This document shows, one piece after another, positions 42,546-53,295 of a stretch of 64,000 nucleotides of DNA. Made by a program: the position numbers and the translations under genes. The DNA comes from Cryobacterium sp. N22. GTDB lineage: Bacteria; Actinomycetota; Actinomycetes; Actinomycetales; Microbacteriaceae. The notes under the pieces are model-generated. The model had not been told where the DNA came from. It worked only from the letters and a program-made list of their open reading frames with translations, and did not search any database. Every line of letters begins with the position of its first letter. The first letter of the stretch is position 1. The stretch is from NCBI RefSeq assembly GCF_002929555.1, contig NZ_PJJP01000039.1, positions 62,001 to 126,000 of the forward strand, read 5' to 3'.

Positions 42546-44149
42546 GCTTCCACATCTCGGTGAGCGGTGCGGCCGCTGAGGCCGTCCGCACCGTGGTGCC
42601 GACCCTCGTGGCCGACCTCGTCGCCTCCGGAATCACGTCGCTGGACCCCGCCCTGTGGGGTCCAGAGGCCGAGGAGGAAGCCGGCAAGCGACTCGGTTGG
42701 ACCGAGTCCGTCGTGTCGTCCCGTCCCCTCGTCGCCGAGATCCTCGCCCTGCGCGAGGAACTGCACGCCAAGGGCGTCAGCCACATCGCGCTGGCCGGCA
42801 TGGGCGGTTCGTCGCTCGCGCCAGAGGTCATCACGCTCACCAGCGGCGTGGACCTGACCGTCCTCGACACGACCGACCCCGGCCAGGTGCTCGCAGCCCT
42901 GAACGACCGTCTGGAGTCGACCGCCCTCGTGGTGTCGTCCAAGTCGGGCGGCACCGTCGAGACCGACAGCCAGCGCCGCGTCTTCGAACGCGCGTTCCGG
43001 GACCTCGGCATCGACCCCGTTGATCGCATCATCGTGGTCACCGATCCCGGTTCGCCTCTCGAGGCGTCCGCGACCGAGGCCGGGTACCGCGTCTTCAACG
43101 CCGACCCGACCGTCGGTGGGCGCTTCTCGGCGCTGACCGCGTTCGGCCTCGTGCCGTCGGGTCTGGCCGGCGTCGACATCGGACAGCTACTCGACGAGGC
43201 CGAAGCGGTCTCGCTGGCCCTGGCCGTCGACTCCGTGGACAACCCGGGGCTCATCCTCGGTGCGGCCATCGCGTCGACCACTCCCCGCCGGGACAAGCTG
43301 GCCATCGTCTCCGACGGCACCCACATCGTGGGTTTCGCCGACTGGGCCGAACAGCTCATCGCCGAGTCGACCGGCAAGATCGGCACCGGCATCCTGCCCG
43401 TCGTGCTCGACCTTGACGCCCCCGAGCTCACCGCGGCACTGCCCGACGTGCAGATCGTGCGCGTCGTGGCGGATGCCGGTGACGAGGTCTTCGCCGACCA
43501 CGACGGTGCCGACGAGATCCGCGTCAGCGGAACCCTCGGCGCACAGTTCCTGGTCTGGGAGTACGCGACGGTCATCGCCGGCCGGCTGCTCGGGATCAAC
43601 CCGTTCGACCAGCCCGACGTCGAGTCCGCCAAGATCGCGACCCGCGGCCTCCTGGACTCCCGCCCGGAGCCCGAACCCGCCGCGTTCATCTCGGACGGCA
43701 TCGAGGTTCGTGGCACGCCGCACGTGATCGGTGCCGCCAGCGACCTGGCCAGCGCCGTCGACGCGCTGCTCGAGGAGCTCGGCCCCGACGGGTACGTTGC
43801 CGTGCAGGCGTATGTGGACCGTCTGGCGCTCCCCCAGCTCGCCGAGCTGCGCGGACTGCTCGCGACGCTGTCCAAGCGCCCGGTCACGTTCGGCTGGGGA
43901 CCCCGGTTCCTGCACTCCACCGGCCAGTTCCACAAGGGTGGCACTCCCACCGGCGTGTTCCTGCAGATCCTCAGCACCCCCGCTGAGGACCTCGATATCC
44001 CGGACCGTCCGTTCACCTTCGGCGAGCTCATCCAGGCTCAGGCCGGCGGTGACGCCAGCGTCCTCGCCGACAAGGGTCGCCCCGTGCTCACCCTCACCCT
44101 GACCGACCCGGCCGCGAACATCAGCACTCTGTTCAACGCGCTCCGCTAA
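42542..44149 (+). CDS. pgi: Glucose-6-phosphate isomerase
   Basis: 535 residues from GTG. SIS-type motifs are [16 protein letters not shown] and [17 protein letters not shown], and the C-terminal part has [19 protein letters not shown]. This is the Pgi type that occurs fused to transaldolase in some bacteria; here the two are separate but overlap by 4 bases. It links glycolysis (fructose-6-P) to the oxidative pentose pathway (glucose-6-P) that zwf starts. Confidence 0.95.
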   Translation: MSFHISVSGAAAEAVRTVVPTLVADLVASGITSLDPALWGPEAEEEAGKRLGWTESVVSSRPLVAEILALREELHAKGVSHIALAGMGGSSLAPEVITLTSGVDLTVLDTTDPGQVLAALNDRLESTALVVSSKSGGTVETDSQRRVFERAFRDLGIDPVDRIIVVTDPGSPLEASATEAGYRVFNADPTVGGRFSALTAFGLVPSGLAGVDIGQLLDEAEAVSLALAVDSVDNPGLILGAAIASTTPRRDKLAIVSDGTHIVGFADWAEQLIAESTGKIGTGILPVVLDLDAPELTAALPDVQIVRVVADAGDEVFADHDGADEIRVSGTLGAQFLVWEYATVIAGRLLGINPFDQPDVESAKIATRGLLDSRPEPEPAAFISDGIEVRGTPHVIGAASDLASAVDALLEELGPDGYVAVQAYVDRLALPQLAELRGLLATLSKRPVTFGWGPRFLHSTGQFHKGGTPTGVFLQILSTPAEDLDIPDRPFTFGELIQAQAGGDASVLADKGRPVLTLTLTDPAANISTLFNALR

Positions 44150-44192
44150 GTCCGTCTTCGCGCCGTACCGCTTCAATCCTCTAAGGAGCCGC

Positions 44193-45734
44193 ATGTCCCC
44201 GGTGGAAATCACCCCGGAGTTCAATCCGTTGCGTTCACCCTCTGACTATCGCCTGAACCGGATCGCGGGGCCCTCCAGCCTCGTCATCTTCGGCGTAACC
44301 GGAGACCTGTCGCGGAAGAAACTCATGCCCGCTGTCTATGACCTGGCCAACCGGGGGCTCCTGCCACCCGGGTTCGCCCTCGTCGGGTTCGCCCGGCGGG
44401 ACTGGGACAACCAGGACTTCATGCAGGTGGTGCACGACTCCGTCAAGGAGTACGCACGCACCGAGTTCCACGAGGATGTCTGGGCCCAGTTGGCCGAGGG
44501 CATCCGCTTCGTGCCGGGCACCTTCGACGACGACGCCGCGTTCGAGCTCCTCAAGGAAACCATCGAGGAGCTCGACCGCGAGCGTGGAACCATGGGCAAC
44601 CATGCGTTCTACCTGTCGATTCCGCCGAAGGCGTTCCCCCAGGTGACCGAGCAGCTGCGGCGGTCCGGTCTGGCGGAGCAGAAGAACGGCCAGTGGCGAC
44701 GTGTCGTCATCGAGAAGCCGTTCGGCAGCGACCTCAAGACGGCACGCGAACTCAACGACGTCGTCGAGTCGGTCTTCCCGGCCGATTCGGTGTTCCGCAT
44801 CGACCACTACCTGGGCAAGGAGACGGTGCAGAACATTCTGGCGCTGCGCTTCGCGAACCAGTTGTACGAACCCATCTGGAACGCCAACTACGTCGATCAC
44901 GTGCAGATCACCATGGCCGAGGACATCGGCGTCGGCGGTCGGGCCGGGTACTACGACGGTATCGGCGCCGCCCGCGACGTCATCCAGAACCACCTGCTGC
45001 AGCTTCTGGCGCTCACCGCGATGGAGGAGCCCATCTCCTTCGACGCGGCCGACCTGCGCACCGAGAAGGAAAAGGTCCTCGCCTCCGTGCGCCTGCCGGA
45101 AGACCTGGCAACGGGTACCGCCCGTGGCCAGTACGCCGGCGGTTGGCAGGGCGGGGAGAAGATCCTCGGCTTCCTCGAGGAAGACGGCATGAACCCGGAG
45201 TCGCTGACCGAAACCTACGCGGCCCTGCGCCTGGAGATCGACACCCGTCGGTGGTCCGGCGTGCCGTTCTATCTCCGCGCCGGCAAACGCCTCGGCCGCC
45301 GGGTCACCGAGATCGCCGTTGTCTTCAAGCGCGCACCGCAGTATCTCTTCGAGAAGAGCCAGACGGCCGCACTGGGCGAGAACGCCCTGGTCATCAGGGT
45401 CCAGCCCGACGAGGGTGTCACCATCCGGTTCGGGTCGAAGGTTCCCGGTGTCGGCATGCAGGTGCGCGACGTGACCATGGACTTCGGCTACGGCCACGCG
45501 TTCACCGAGGCCAGCCCCGAGGCCTACGAACGTCTGATCCTGGACGTGCTGCTGGGCGACCCGCCGCTCTTCCCCCGCCACGAGGAGGTCGAGCTATCGT
45601 GGAAGATTCTCGACCCGATCGAGGAATTCTGGACCACCCAGGGACAGCCGGAACAATACCGACCCGGAACCTGGGGGCCCGCATCAGCCGACGAACTGCT
45701 GTCACGAGACGGCCGGAACTGGAGACGCCCATGA
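44193..45734 (+). CDS. zwf: Glucose-6-phosphate 1-dehydrogenase
   Basis: 513 residues behind AAGGAG. The nucleotide-binding start is VIFGVTGDLSRKKLMPAVYD and the active-site motif is RIDHYLGKETVQN with the catalytic His. It oxidises glucose-6-P to 6-phosphogluconolactone with NADP. In actinobacteria it needs OpcA, whose gene overlaps its stop by 4 bases (ATGA). Confidence 0.98.
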   Translation: MSPVEITPEFNPLRSPSDYRLNRIAGPSSLVIFGVTGDLSRKKLMPAVYDLANRGLLPPGFALVGFARRDWDNQDFMQVVHDSVKEYARTEFHEDVWAQLAEGIRFVPGTFDDDAAFELLKETIEELDRERGTMGNHAFYLSIPPKAFPQVTEQLRRSGLAEQKNGQWRRVVIEKPFGSDLKTARELNDVVESVFPADSVFRIDHYLGKETVQNILALRFANQLYEPIWNANYVDHVQITMAEDIGVGGRAGYYDGIGAARDVIQNHLLQLLALTAMEEPISFDAADLRTEKEKVLASVRLPEDLATGTARGQYAGGWQGGEKILGFLEEDGMNPESLTETYAALRLEIDTRRWSGVPFYLRAGKRLGRRVTEIAVVFKRAPQYLFEKSQTAALGENALVIRVQPDEGVTIRFGSKVPGVGMQVRDVTMDFGYGHAFTEASPEAYERLILDVLLGDPPLFPRHEEVELSWKILDPIEEFWTTQGQPEQYRPGTWGPASADELLSRDGRNWRRP

Positions 45735-46690
45735 TCGTCGATCTGCCCGACACCACCACGGCCAAAATCTCCAAGGCACTCGTGCGCATCCGGGAGGAAG
45801 GCGGCGCTGTCGCCCTCGGCCGGGTGCTCACCCTCATCATCGCTGCCGAGCTCGGCAACGAGGAGAACGCCATCGAGGCCGCGAACGATGCCTCACGGGA
45901 GCACCCGATGCGTGTCATCGTGCTCTCCACCCAGGCAGAGGGAGCCATAGCGCACGAGCCCCGCGTGGATGCCGAGATTCGGGTCGGCGGGGACGCCGGC
46001 GCGAGCGAGGTCATCGTGCTGCGCGCCTACGGTGACGCCGCCAGCGACCCGGAGAGCCTCGTGACCGGGCTGTTGCTGCCGGACGCCCCCGTCGTGGCCT
46101 GGTGGCCCGGCGAGGCCCCTGCGGTGCCCGCAGAGTCCCCGTTGGGACGTATCGCCTACCGGCGGATCACCGACGCGTCGGCTCAGCCGGACCCGCAGGC
46201 CGCTCTGACGCGTATCTGTTCCACCTACCGCCCCGGTGACACCGACTTCGCGTGGACGCGTTTGACCCTGTGGCGCGCTCAGCTTGCCGCGGTGTTGGAC
46301 CAACCGCCCTACGAGCCCATCACCGCCGTGTCCGTCAGTGGCGCGCTGGACTCCCCCTCCACCACCCTCCTCGCGGCCTGGTTGCAGCTGCAGCTGCAGG
46401 TCCCGGTTGACTACGAGCTCACCTCGGGCCAGCACGCGAACGGCATCCACGGCGTGCACCTCACCCGGGCGTCCGGGGTCATCTCGCTCGAACGCGAGGT
46501 TCCCGGCATTGCCACGCTCACCCAGTCGGGCCAGCCCGTGCAGGACCTGACCCTCAAGCGCCGCAGCCTGCGGGACTGCCTGAGCGACGAACTGCGCCGC
46601 CTGGATCCCGACGAGCTGTACGGCGAGGTCATCACCTGCGGCCTGCCCCAACTGGCAGGTCCCACCACATCGACCGGAGACCACTCATGA
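45731..46690 (+). CDS. opcA: Glucose-6-phosphate dehydrogenase assembly protein OpcA
   Basis: 319 residues, beginning MIVDLPDTTTAKISKALVR, the family start. Middle segment VTGLLLPDAPVVAWWPGEAP and the C-terminal SLRDCLSDELRRLDPDELYGE are conserved OpcA regions. It is an actinobacterial and cyanobacterial partner that activates Zwf. It overlaps zwf before it and pgl after it by 4 bases each. Confidence 0.96.
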   Translation: MIVDLPDTTTAKISKALVRIREEGGAVALGRVLTLIIAAELGNEENAIEAANDASREHPMRVIVLSTQAEGAIAHEPRVDAEIRVGGDAGASEVIVLRAYGDAASDPESLVTGLLLPDAPVVAWWPGEAPAVPAESPLGRIAYRRITDASAQPDPQAALTRICSTYRPGDTDFAWTRLTLWRAQLAAVLDQPPYEPITAVSVSGALDSPSTTLLAAWLQLQLQVPVDYELTSGQHANGIHGVHLTRASGVISLEREVPGIATLTQSGQPVQDLTLKRRSLRDCLSDELRRLDPDELYGEVITCGLPQLAGPTTSTGDHS

Positions 46691-47457
46691 CACACGACAG
46701 GCGCGTGCTCGTACACGACGACAAGTCGGCCCTGATCGCCTCGGTCGCCGCCCGGTTCATCACCAAGATGGCCGACATCCTGCACGAGCAGGGGCACGCC
46801 CACGTGATCTTGACCGGTGGGACCGTCGGCACCGGTGTGCTGGAGGCGATCAACGCCTCCCCCGACCGTGACAGCGTGGACTGGGCCAAGATCGACTTCT
46901 GGTGGGGCGATGAGCGCTGGGTTCCGCGCGCGCACGCCGACCGCAACGAGGTGCAGGCTCGCGCGGCGCTGCTGGACCACATCGACATCCCCGCGGCGAA
47001 CGTGCACTCGTTCCCGGCCTCGGATGAGGGCCTGGACCTTGATGCCGCCGCCGATCGTTACGCGGCCGAACTAGCGAGCAAGGCCGCACCGGATTCCCTG
47101 GTGCCACAGTTCGACGTCACGTTCCTCGGTGTCGGCCCCGACGGCCACATCGCGTCGCTCTTCCCGCACATGCAGGGCATTCGGGAGAATGACCTCACGG
47201 TGATCGCGGTGCTGAATTCGCCCAAGCCCCCGTCGGAGCGGTTGAGTCTCACCCGCTGGGTGATCAACTCCTCAGAGCGCATCTGGCTCGTCGTCTCCGG
47301 CACCGACAAGGCGTCGGCGCTGGGCCTGGCCCTGGCCGGCGCGAGTCGTGACGAGGTGCCCGTCGCCGGCATCCGTGGTCGGCACTACACCGATTTCTTC
47401 GTCGACGGCGAGGCCGCGGCGGAGGTTCCGGAGAACCTGATCGCCCAGCCGCACTAG
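46687..47457 (+). CDS. pgl: 6-phosphogluconolactonase
   Basis: 256 residues. Family motifs are VILTGGTVGTGVLEAI, FWWGDERWVPRAHADRNEV and FLGVGPDGHIASLFPH, which place the catalytic and phosphate-binding residues. It hydrolyses the lactone made by Zwf. It is the last gene of the operon and is followed by a terminator 16 bases after the stop. Confidence 0.97.
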   Translation: MTHDRRVLVHDDKSALIASVAARFITKMADILHEQGHAHVILTGGTVGTGVLEAINASPDRDSVDWAKIDFWWGDERWVPRAHADRNEVQARAALLDHIDIPAANVHSFPASDEGLDLDAAADRYAAELASKAAPDSLVPQFDVTFLGVGPDGHIASLFPHMQGIRENDLTVIAVLNSPKPPSERLSLTRWVINSSERIWLVVSGTDKASALGLALAGASRDEVPVAGIRGRHYTDFFVDGEAAAEVPENLIAQPH

Positions 47458-47473
47458 GCCCCCGCAGACACCA

Positions 47474-47509
47474 AAAAGCGCATCGGTTCCTCGGAACCGA
47501 TGCGCTTTT
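47474..47509. terminator. Bidirectional terminator between pgl and rbpA
   Basis: A 17-bp stem, AAAAGCGCATCGGTTCC paired with GGAACCGATGCGCTTTT, around a very short loop; TTTTCTT follows on the plus strand and the A-run serves rbpA on the minus strand. Confidence 0.93.
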
Positions 47510-47519
47510 CTTGTGGCTG

Positions 47520-47888
47520 TTAGTTGGTGGCGCTGAGCTTGCCCCGACGCACCCGCAGCTGCTGCAGGGCCTCTTCCAGGAGCGACTCCGCTTCCTCTTC
47601 CGTGCGGCGTTCCTTCACGTACGCGAGGTGCGTCTTGTACGGTTCCAGCTTGACCACCGACGGCGGGTTCTCCTTGTCGCGACCGGCGGGGAGACCTGAC
47701 GACGGGCAATCGATGGTGTCGGGGATCTCCTCGTCCGGCAGGTTCGCCGCGAAGTACCGAACGGTCTCATTGCCGAGAGCGTCCCAGTAGGACACGCGGA
47801 TGCGATCGGCGTGGAAACCACGGTCCTGCTCGCCCATGGGGCCGGCTCCGACTCGCGAGCCGCGAATTGCGCTTCCACCAGATGCCAT
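47520..47888 (-). CDS. rbpA: RNA polymerase-binding protein RbpA
   Basis: 122 residues with GGAGGAA before the ATG. It begins MASGGSAIRGSRVGAGPMGE and contains the RbpA core (RVSYWDALGNETVRYFAAN) and the sigma-interaction region (KTHLAYVKERRTEEEAESLL). It binds RNA polymerase and the principal sigma factor and stabilises open complexes; it is specific to actinobacteria. It lies between the pgl terminator and secG. Confidence 0.96.
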   Translation of the reverse strand: MASGGSAIRGSRVGAGPMGEQDRGFHADRIRVSYWDALGNETVRYFAANLPDEEIPDTIDCPSSGLPAGRDKENPPSVVKLEPYKTHLAYVKERRTEEEAESLLEEALQQLRVRRGKLSATN

Positions 47889-47939
47889 TGTGTTCCTCCG
47901 CTATAAAAACTGTTCGGCTTGTTCGGGTTGTCCTGCTAC

Positions 47940-47970
47940 GCATCCGGTCGCGCCGTGGGTGACCGGATGC
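47940..47970. other. Stem-loop between rbpA and secG
   Basis: GCATCCGGTC and GACCGGATGC form a 10-bp perfect stem with an 11-base loop, 42 bases past the secG stop. There is no T-tail, so its role (processing site or weak terminator) is open. Confidence 0.5.
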
Positions 47971-48011
47971 ATTGTGTGTCGCGGGTGTGGTGCCGCGACC
48001 CTCCGACGCCG

Positions 48012-48263
48012 CTAGGCGCCGGTATCGAATTTGGTGATCAGGCCCAGCACGACGATGCAGGAAATCCACAGTACGGCCAGGATGATGGTGATGCGGTTGA
48101 GGTTACGTTCCGCAACGCCCGAGGCGCCGAGGTTCGAGGTGACCCCACCGCCGAACATGTCGGATAGACCCCCACCGCGCCCCTTGTGGAGCAAAATGAG
48201 CATGGTGAGCAGGAGGCTCGTGATGCCGAGCAAAACCTGCAATACAACCTGGAGAATCTCCAC
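48012..48263 (-). CDS. secG: Preprotein translocase subunit SecG
   Basis: 83 residues from GTG with AAAGG upstream. Two membrane helices (about 3-23 and 57-77) flank the conserved loop LLHKGRGGGLSDMFGGG. It is a small partner of SecYE in protein export. It lies downstream of the gap-pgk-tpiA operon behind a terminator, a conserved actinobacterial order. Confidence 0.96.
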   Translation of the reverse strand: MEILQVVLQVLLGITSLLLTMLILLHKGRGGGLSDMFGGGVTSNLGASGVAERNLNRITIILAVLWISCIVVLGLITKFDTGA

Positions 48264-48332
48264 GCGAAACCTTTCACAAAACGATGGGCGCTAGAGCTCC
48301 ACCAAGACCACTGGCAATTATAGCCTGACGGC

Positions 48333-48372
48333 AAACGAAACCCGCCGCACCCCCCGCAAGGGGTACGACGGG
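48333..48372 (-). terminator. Terminator of the gap-pgk-tpiA operon
   Basis: Read on the minus strand, CCCGTCGTACCCC pairs with GGGGTGCGGCGGG through two G-U wobbles, followed by TTTCGTTT. It lies 6 bases past the tpiA stop. Confidence 0.8.
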
Positions 48373-48378
48373 CACTCG

Positions 48379-49170
48379 TTACAGTCCGACGTGCTTCTGG
48401 AAGCGGACGATGCTGGAGAACTCGGTGATGTCCAGGCTCGCGCCTCCCACCAGTGCTCCGTCAACGTTCGGTTCCTTCATGAAACCGGCGATGTTGACGC
48501 CCTTGACCGAACCACCGTAGAGGATCCGGGTCTTGTCGGCGACATCCTGGCCGAGAACCTCGGCCAGGGTCAGGCGCAGCTGCGCCGCAACCTGTTCGGC
48601 CTGGTCGGGCGTCGCCGCCTGGCCGGAGCCGATGGCCCAGACCGGCTCGTACGCCACGACGATGTCCGCGGCGTTGTCGACTCCGGCCAGCGCGGCCTTG
48701 AGCTGAGCGACCGGGACGGCGCTGGGACCGTGTAGTTCCAGGTCTGCGGCGGTTTCGCCGACGCAGATGATGGGAACCAGGTTGTGCTTCAACGCGGCGG
48801 TCACCTTGGCGGCGACGACATCGTCGGTCTCGTTGTGCAGGGTGCGTCGCTCAGAGTGGCCGATCAGCACGTACTGGCATTCGAGCGCGGCCAGGAAGGC
48901 AGCCGAGATCTCGCCGGTGTACGCGCCGGACTCCTGCGTGGAGACGTCCTGGCCGCCGTAGGCCAGGGGCAGCTTGTCCGCGGTCACCAGGGTCTGCACG
49001 CTGCGCAGGTCGGTGAAGGGCGGGAACACGGCGACCTCGGTCGAGGTGAAGTCGTGTCCGGCGTCCTTGAGGCTCCACGCCAGCTTCTGCACGAAGGCGA
49101 TGGCCTGGAGGTGGTCCAGGTTCATCTTCCAGTTTCCTGCAATCAGGGGAACACGCGTGCTTACTGCCAT
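48379..49170 (-). CDS. tpiA: Triosephosphate isomerase
   Basis: 263 residues. Catalytic residues are in AGNWKMNLD (Lys), IGHSERRTLH (His) and VAYEPVWAIGSG (Glu), with the phosphate-gripping ILYGGSVKGVN. It interconverts dihydroxyacetone-P and glyceraldehyde-3-P. Its start overlaps the pgk end by 10 bases. Confidence 0.98.
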   Translation of the reverse strand: MAVSTRVPLIAGNWKMNLDHLQAIAFVQKLAWSLKDAGHDFTSTEVAVFPPFTDLRSVQTLVTADKLPLAYGGQDVSTQESGAYTGEISAAFLAALECQYVLIGHSERRTLHNETDDVVAAKVTAALKHNLVPIICVGETAADLELHGPSAVPVAQLKAALAGVDNAADIVVAYEPVWAIGSGQAATPDQAEQVAAQLRLTLAEVLGQDVADKTRILYGGSVKGVNIAGFMKEPNVDGALVGGASLDITEFSSIVRFQKHVGL

Positions 49171-50375
49171 CCGAGGACCTCCAGTCCTGGCAGTCGCTTA
49201 CCCTCGAGGAACTCGAGGCTGGCGCCACCGCCGGTAGAAATATGACCGAACTGGTCATCATTGAAACCGAGGATGCGCACGGCAGCGGCGGAGTCTCCTC
49301 CGCCGACGACGCTGAGCCCATTGACCTCGGTGAGTGCGGCGGCAACCGTGCGGGTGCCGTCGGCGAATGGTGCCAGTTCGAAAACGCCCATCGGGCCGTT
49401 CCAGAACACTGTCTTCGACACCCGGATGATCGCAGCGAATGCGGCTGCGGTGTCCGGTCCGATGTCCAGGCCCAGTCCGGCAGCGCCGAACGGGGTGTCC
49501 TCGATCTGGTCGGCCGGCGTCGTGACGTACTCGGCGTCGGCTCCGAACTTGGAGGCGACGACGACGTCGGTCGGCAGGACGATCTTCACGCCGAGACGGT
49601 CGGCCTCGGCGAGGTAACCGCGAACGGTCTCGATCTGGTCGACCTCGAGCAGGCTGGCGCCGACCTTGTGGCCCTGGGCCGCGAGGAAGGTGAACAGCAT
49701 GCCGCCGCCGATCAGGAGGGAGTTCACCCGCGGCAGCAGGTGGCCGATGACCCCGAGCTTGTCCGACACCTTCGAGCCGCCGAGGATCACCGTGTACGGC
49801 GCCTCGGGCTTCTCGGTGAGGCGGTCGAGCACGTCGAGCTCTGCCGCGATGAGCAGGCCGGCCGCGCTCGGCAGGATCTGGGCCAGGTCGAAGACACTGG
49901 CCTGCTTGCGGTGGACGACGCCGAAGCCGTCGGAGACCAGGGCGTCGCCGAGGGCCGAGAGCTCGGTGGCGAAGGCCACCCGCTCGGCTTCGACCTTGCT
50001 GGTCTCGCCCGCGTTGAAGCGCAGGTTCTCCAGCACGACGATGTCACCGTCTGCCAGAGCCGCGACCGCGGCCTGGGCGGATTCGCCGACGGTGTCGGTG
50101 GCGAACGCCACCGGGGAACCGATCAGTTCGGCCAGGCGCGCCGCAACGGGCGCCAGGCTGTACTTGGGGTTGACCTGGCCGTCAGGGCGCCCGAGGTGAG
50201 AAACGATCACCAGACGGGCACCCTGCTCGACCAGAGCCTTGAGGGTGGGCAGGGACGCCCGCACACGGCCATCGTCGGTGATCTGACCGTCCTTCAACGG
50301 AACGTTCAGATCACACCGAACGATGACGCGCTTGCCGTGGAGCGATCCCAGCGATTCGATAGTGCGAAGCGTCAC
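49161..50375 (-). CDS. pgk: Phosphoglycerate kinase
   Basis: 404 residues from GTG. Substrate-binding region GKRVIVRCDLNVPLKDG and IVSHLGRP at the N-terminus, and nucleotide-binding GGGDSAAAV near the C-terminus (VVGGGDSAAAVRILGF). It makes ATP from 1,3-bisphosphoglycerate. It is the middle gene of gap-pgk-tpiA, 14 bases after gap. Confidence 0.98.
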   Translation of the reverse strand: MTLRTIESLGSLHGKRVIVRCDLNVPLKDGQITDDGRVRASLPTLKALVEQGARLVIVSHLGRPDGQVNPKYSLAPVAARLAELIGSPVAFATDTVGESAQAAVAALADGDIVVLENLRFNAGETSKVEAERVAFATELSALGDALVSDGFGVVHRKQASVFDLAQILPSAAGLLIAAELDVLDRLTEKPEAPYTVILGGSKVSDKLGVIGHLLPRVNSLLIGGGMLFTFLAAQGHKVGASLLEVDQIETVRGYLAEADRLGVKIVLPTDVVVASKFGADAEYVTTPADQIEDTPFGAAGLGLDIGPDTAAAFAAIIRVSKTVFWNGPMGVFELAPFADGTRTVAAALTEVNGLSVVGGGDSAAAVRILGFNDDQFGHISTGGGASLEFLEGKRLPGLEVLGWQ

Positions 50376-50389
50376 TGCGTGTCCCCTAG

Positions 50390-51472
<1,083 letters not shown>

Positions 51473-52099
51473 CTAGGAGAGCAGCAGGAGTCCGCTGGTC
51501 TTCTCACGGGCGGCGACGAATCGCGCCTGAACGTTCTCCCAGTCGACGATGTTCCAGAACGCCTTGACGTAGTCCGCCCGCACATTCTGGTAGTCGAGGT
51601 AGTAGGCGTGCTCCCAGACATCGAGCATGAGGATCGGCACCGTGCCGGCCGCGAAGTTGGCCTGCTGGTCGAAGAACTGCTGGATGATCAGGCGCTGCCC
51701 GATGGAGTCCCAGGCCAGCACGGACCAGCCGGAGCCCTGCACGCCCATCGCGGTGGCCGCGAAGTGCGCCTGGAACTTGTCGAAGGAACCGAAGAAGTCG
51801 TCGATCGCGCTGGCGAGTTCGCCGACCGGCTTGTCGCCACCGTTCGGCGACATGTTGGTCCAGAAGATCGAGTGGTTGACGTGACCGCCGAGGTTGAACG
51901 CGAGGTCCTTCTCGAGCTTGTTGACGTACACGAGACTGCCTGAGTCGCGAGCCTCCGCAAGCTGGGCGATGGCGGTGTTGGCGCCGGTCACGTACGCCTG
52001 GTGGTGCTTGCCATGGTGGAGTTCCATGATGGTGCCGCTGATACTCGGCGCGAGCGCAGAGTAGTCGTAAGCCAGTTCAGGCAGGGTGTATTCGGCCAT
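51473..52099 (-). CDS. sodA: Superoxide dismutase, Mn/Fe family
   Basis: 208 residues from the ATG at 52099 with AGGAGATA upstream. Metal ligands are H28 (ELHHGKHH), H76 (HVNHSIFW), D160 and H164 ([12 protein letters not shown]). The [10 protein letters not shown] and NHSIFW surroundings favour manganese, but the metal cannot be settled by sequence. It converts superoxide to peroxide in the cytoplasm. It sits between whiA and gap, where many actinobacteria have no gene. Confidence 0.96.
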   Translation of the reverse strand: MAEYTLPELAYDYSALAPSISGTIMELHHGKHHQAYVTGANTAIAQLAEARDSGSLVYVNKLEKDLAFNLGGHVNHSIFWTNMSPNGGDKPVGELASAIDDFFGSFDKFQAHFAATAMGVQGSGWSVLAWDSIGQRLIIQQFFDQQANFAAGTVPILMLDVWEHAYYLDYQNVRADYVKAFWNIVDWENVQARFVAAREKTSGLLLLS

Positions 52100-52169
52100 A
52101 GCTCGTATCTCCTCATTGTGTGGCAGCACCGGGATTTCTCCCGTCGGCTGCACTGTAAGTGACCTTTTT

Positions 52170-52204
52170 AGTCTACTCAGGTGAATAGGGGACGTTAGTC
52201 CCCT
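52170..52204 (-). promoter_or_regulatory. sodA promoter with palindromic operator
   Basis: On the minus strand TAGACT (52170-52175) is the -10, giving a leader of about 64 bases. The perfect palindrome AGGGGAC-GTTA-GTCCCCT (52187-52204, plus strand) covers the -35 position. A regulator bound there would compete with RNA polymerase. Confidence 0.5.
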
Positions 52205-52257
52205 CTTACCGGTGTGCAGGCCGCCCGCTGAGGGGTGGGCGGACAACCGGCAACCGA

Positions 52258-53238
52258 TCAGACGTCGTCGAGATCGGCCGGCAGGTTCGCGTCGGTGCCG
52301 GGGATGCCCAGGTCGACGGCCTTCTTGTCGGCCATCGCCAGGAGGCGCCGGATCCGGCCGGCCACAGCGTCCTTGGTCATGGGCGGGTCGGCGTGGTGGC
52401 CGAGCTCGTCCAGGCTGGAGTCGCGGAAGGACAGGCGCAGCTCCCCCGCGTAGCGCAGGTGTTCGGGGATGTCCTCGCCGAGGATCTCCATGGCCCGGTC
52501 GACCCGTGCGCAGGCCGCGACCGCCGCCTGGGCGGAGCGGCGCAGGTTGGCGTCGTCGAAGTTCACCAGGCGGTTGGCCGTGGCGCGCACCTCGCGGCGT
52601 TGGCGCAGCGCTTCCCAGTTGAGCACGGTTTCCGCGGCGCCCATCTGCACGAGCATCGCGCCGATCGCGTCGCCATCACGGATGACGACGCGGTGTACGC
52701 CGCGTACCTCGCGGGCCTTCGCGACGATGCCGAGCCGCCCGGCGGCACCCACGATGGCCATGGCGGCCTCGTTGCCCGGGCAGACGACTTCGAGGGCGGC
52801 GGAGCGGCCCGGGTCGGTCAGCGACCCCGTCGCCAGGAAGGCGCCACGCCAGACCGCGGCGATCTCCTCCTTGGAGCCCGTCGTCAGGCGGTTGGGCAGC
52901 CCCCGGATGGGACGGCGGCGGGCGTCGAGCAGGCCCGTCTGCCTGGCCAGGGTTTCGCCGCCGTCGAGCACTCGCACGAGGTAGTGGTTGGTGCGGCGGA
53001 GCCCCGACGCGGTGATCACTGACACGTCGCTGCGCACGCCGTACAGTTCCGCGAGGTCCTTGCGCACGCGGCGGGCCAGCAGGGGGGTATCGAGTTCCGA
53101 CTCGATGGCGATGCGACCGGAGATCATGTGCAGACCGCCGGAGAAACGCAGGATCGTCGCCAGTTCGGCCGCGCGAACCGTGGTCTTCGAAACCTCGACG
53201 CGGGCTAGTTCATCTTTGACGTCGATGGTGAGTGCCAA
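52258..53238 (-). CDS. whiA: DNA-binding protein WhiA
   Basis: 326 residues from a TTG start that gives the family N-terminus [16 protein letters not shown], with GGAATGA upstream. The first 190 residues resemble a degenerate LAGLIDADG homing-endonuclease fold, and the C-terminus has a helix-turn-helix ([18 protein letters not shown], then GRIRRLL). WhiA is a regulator of division and sporulation genes in Streptomyces; in a non-sporulating relative it probably controls division. It follows rapZ directly, without the usual yvcK between them. Confidence 0.97.
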   Translation of the reverse strand: MALTIDVKDELARVEVSKTTVRAAELATILRFSGGLHMISGRIAIESELDTPLLARRVRKDLAELYGVRSDVSVITASGLRRTNHYLVRVLDGGETLARQTGLLDARRRPIRGLPNRLTTGSKEEIAAVWRGAFLATGSLTDPGRSAALEVVCPGNEAAMAIVGAAGRLGIVAKAREVRGVHRVVIRDGDAIGAMLVQMGAAETVLNWEALRQRREVRATANRLVNFDDANLRRSAQAAVAACARVDRAMEILGEDIPEHLRYAGELRLSFRDSSLDELGHHADPPMTKDAVAGRIRRLLAMADKKAVDLGIPGTDANLPADLDDV

Positions 53239-53295
53239 TCGTCATTCCATTCTGTTGTTCGGGCAGGCCGTCACGCTGGACGGCACGCCGTGTCG

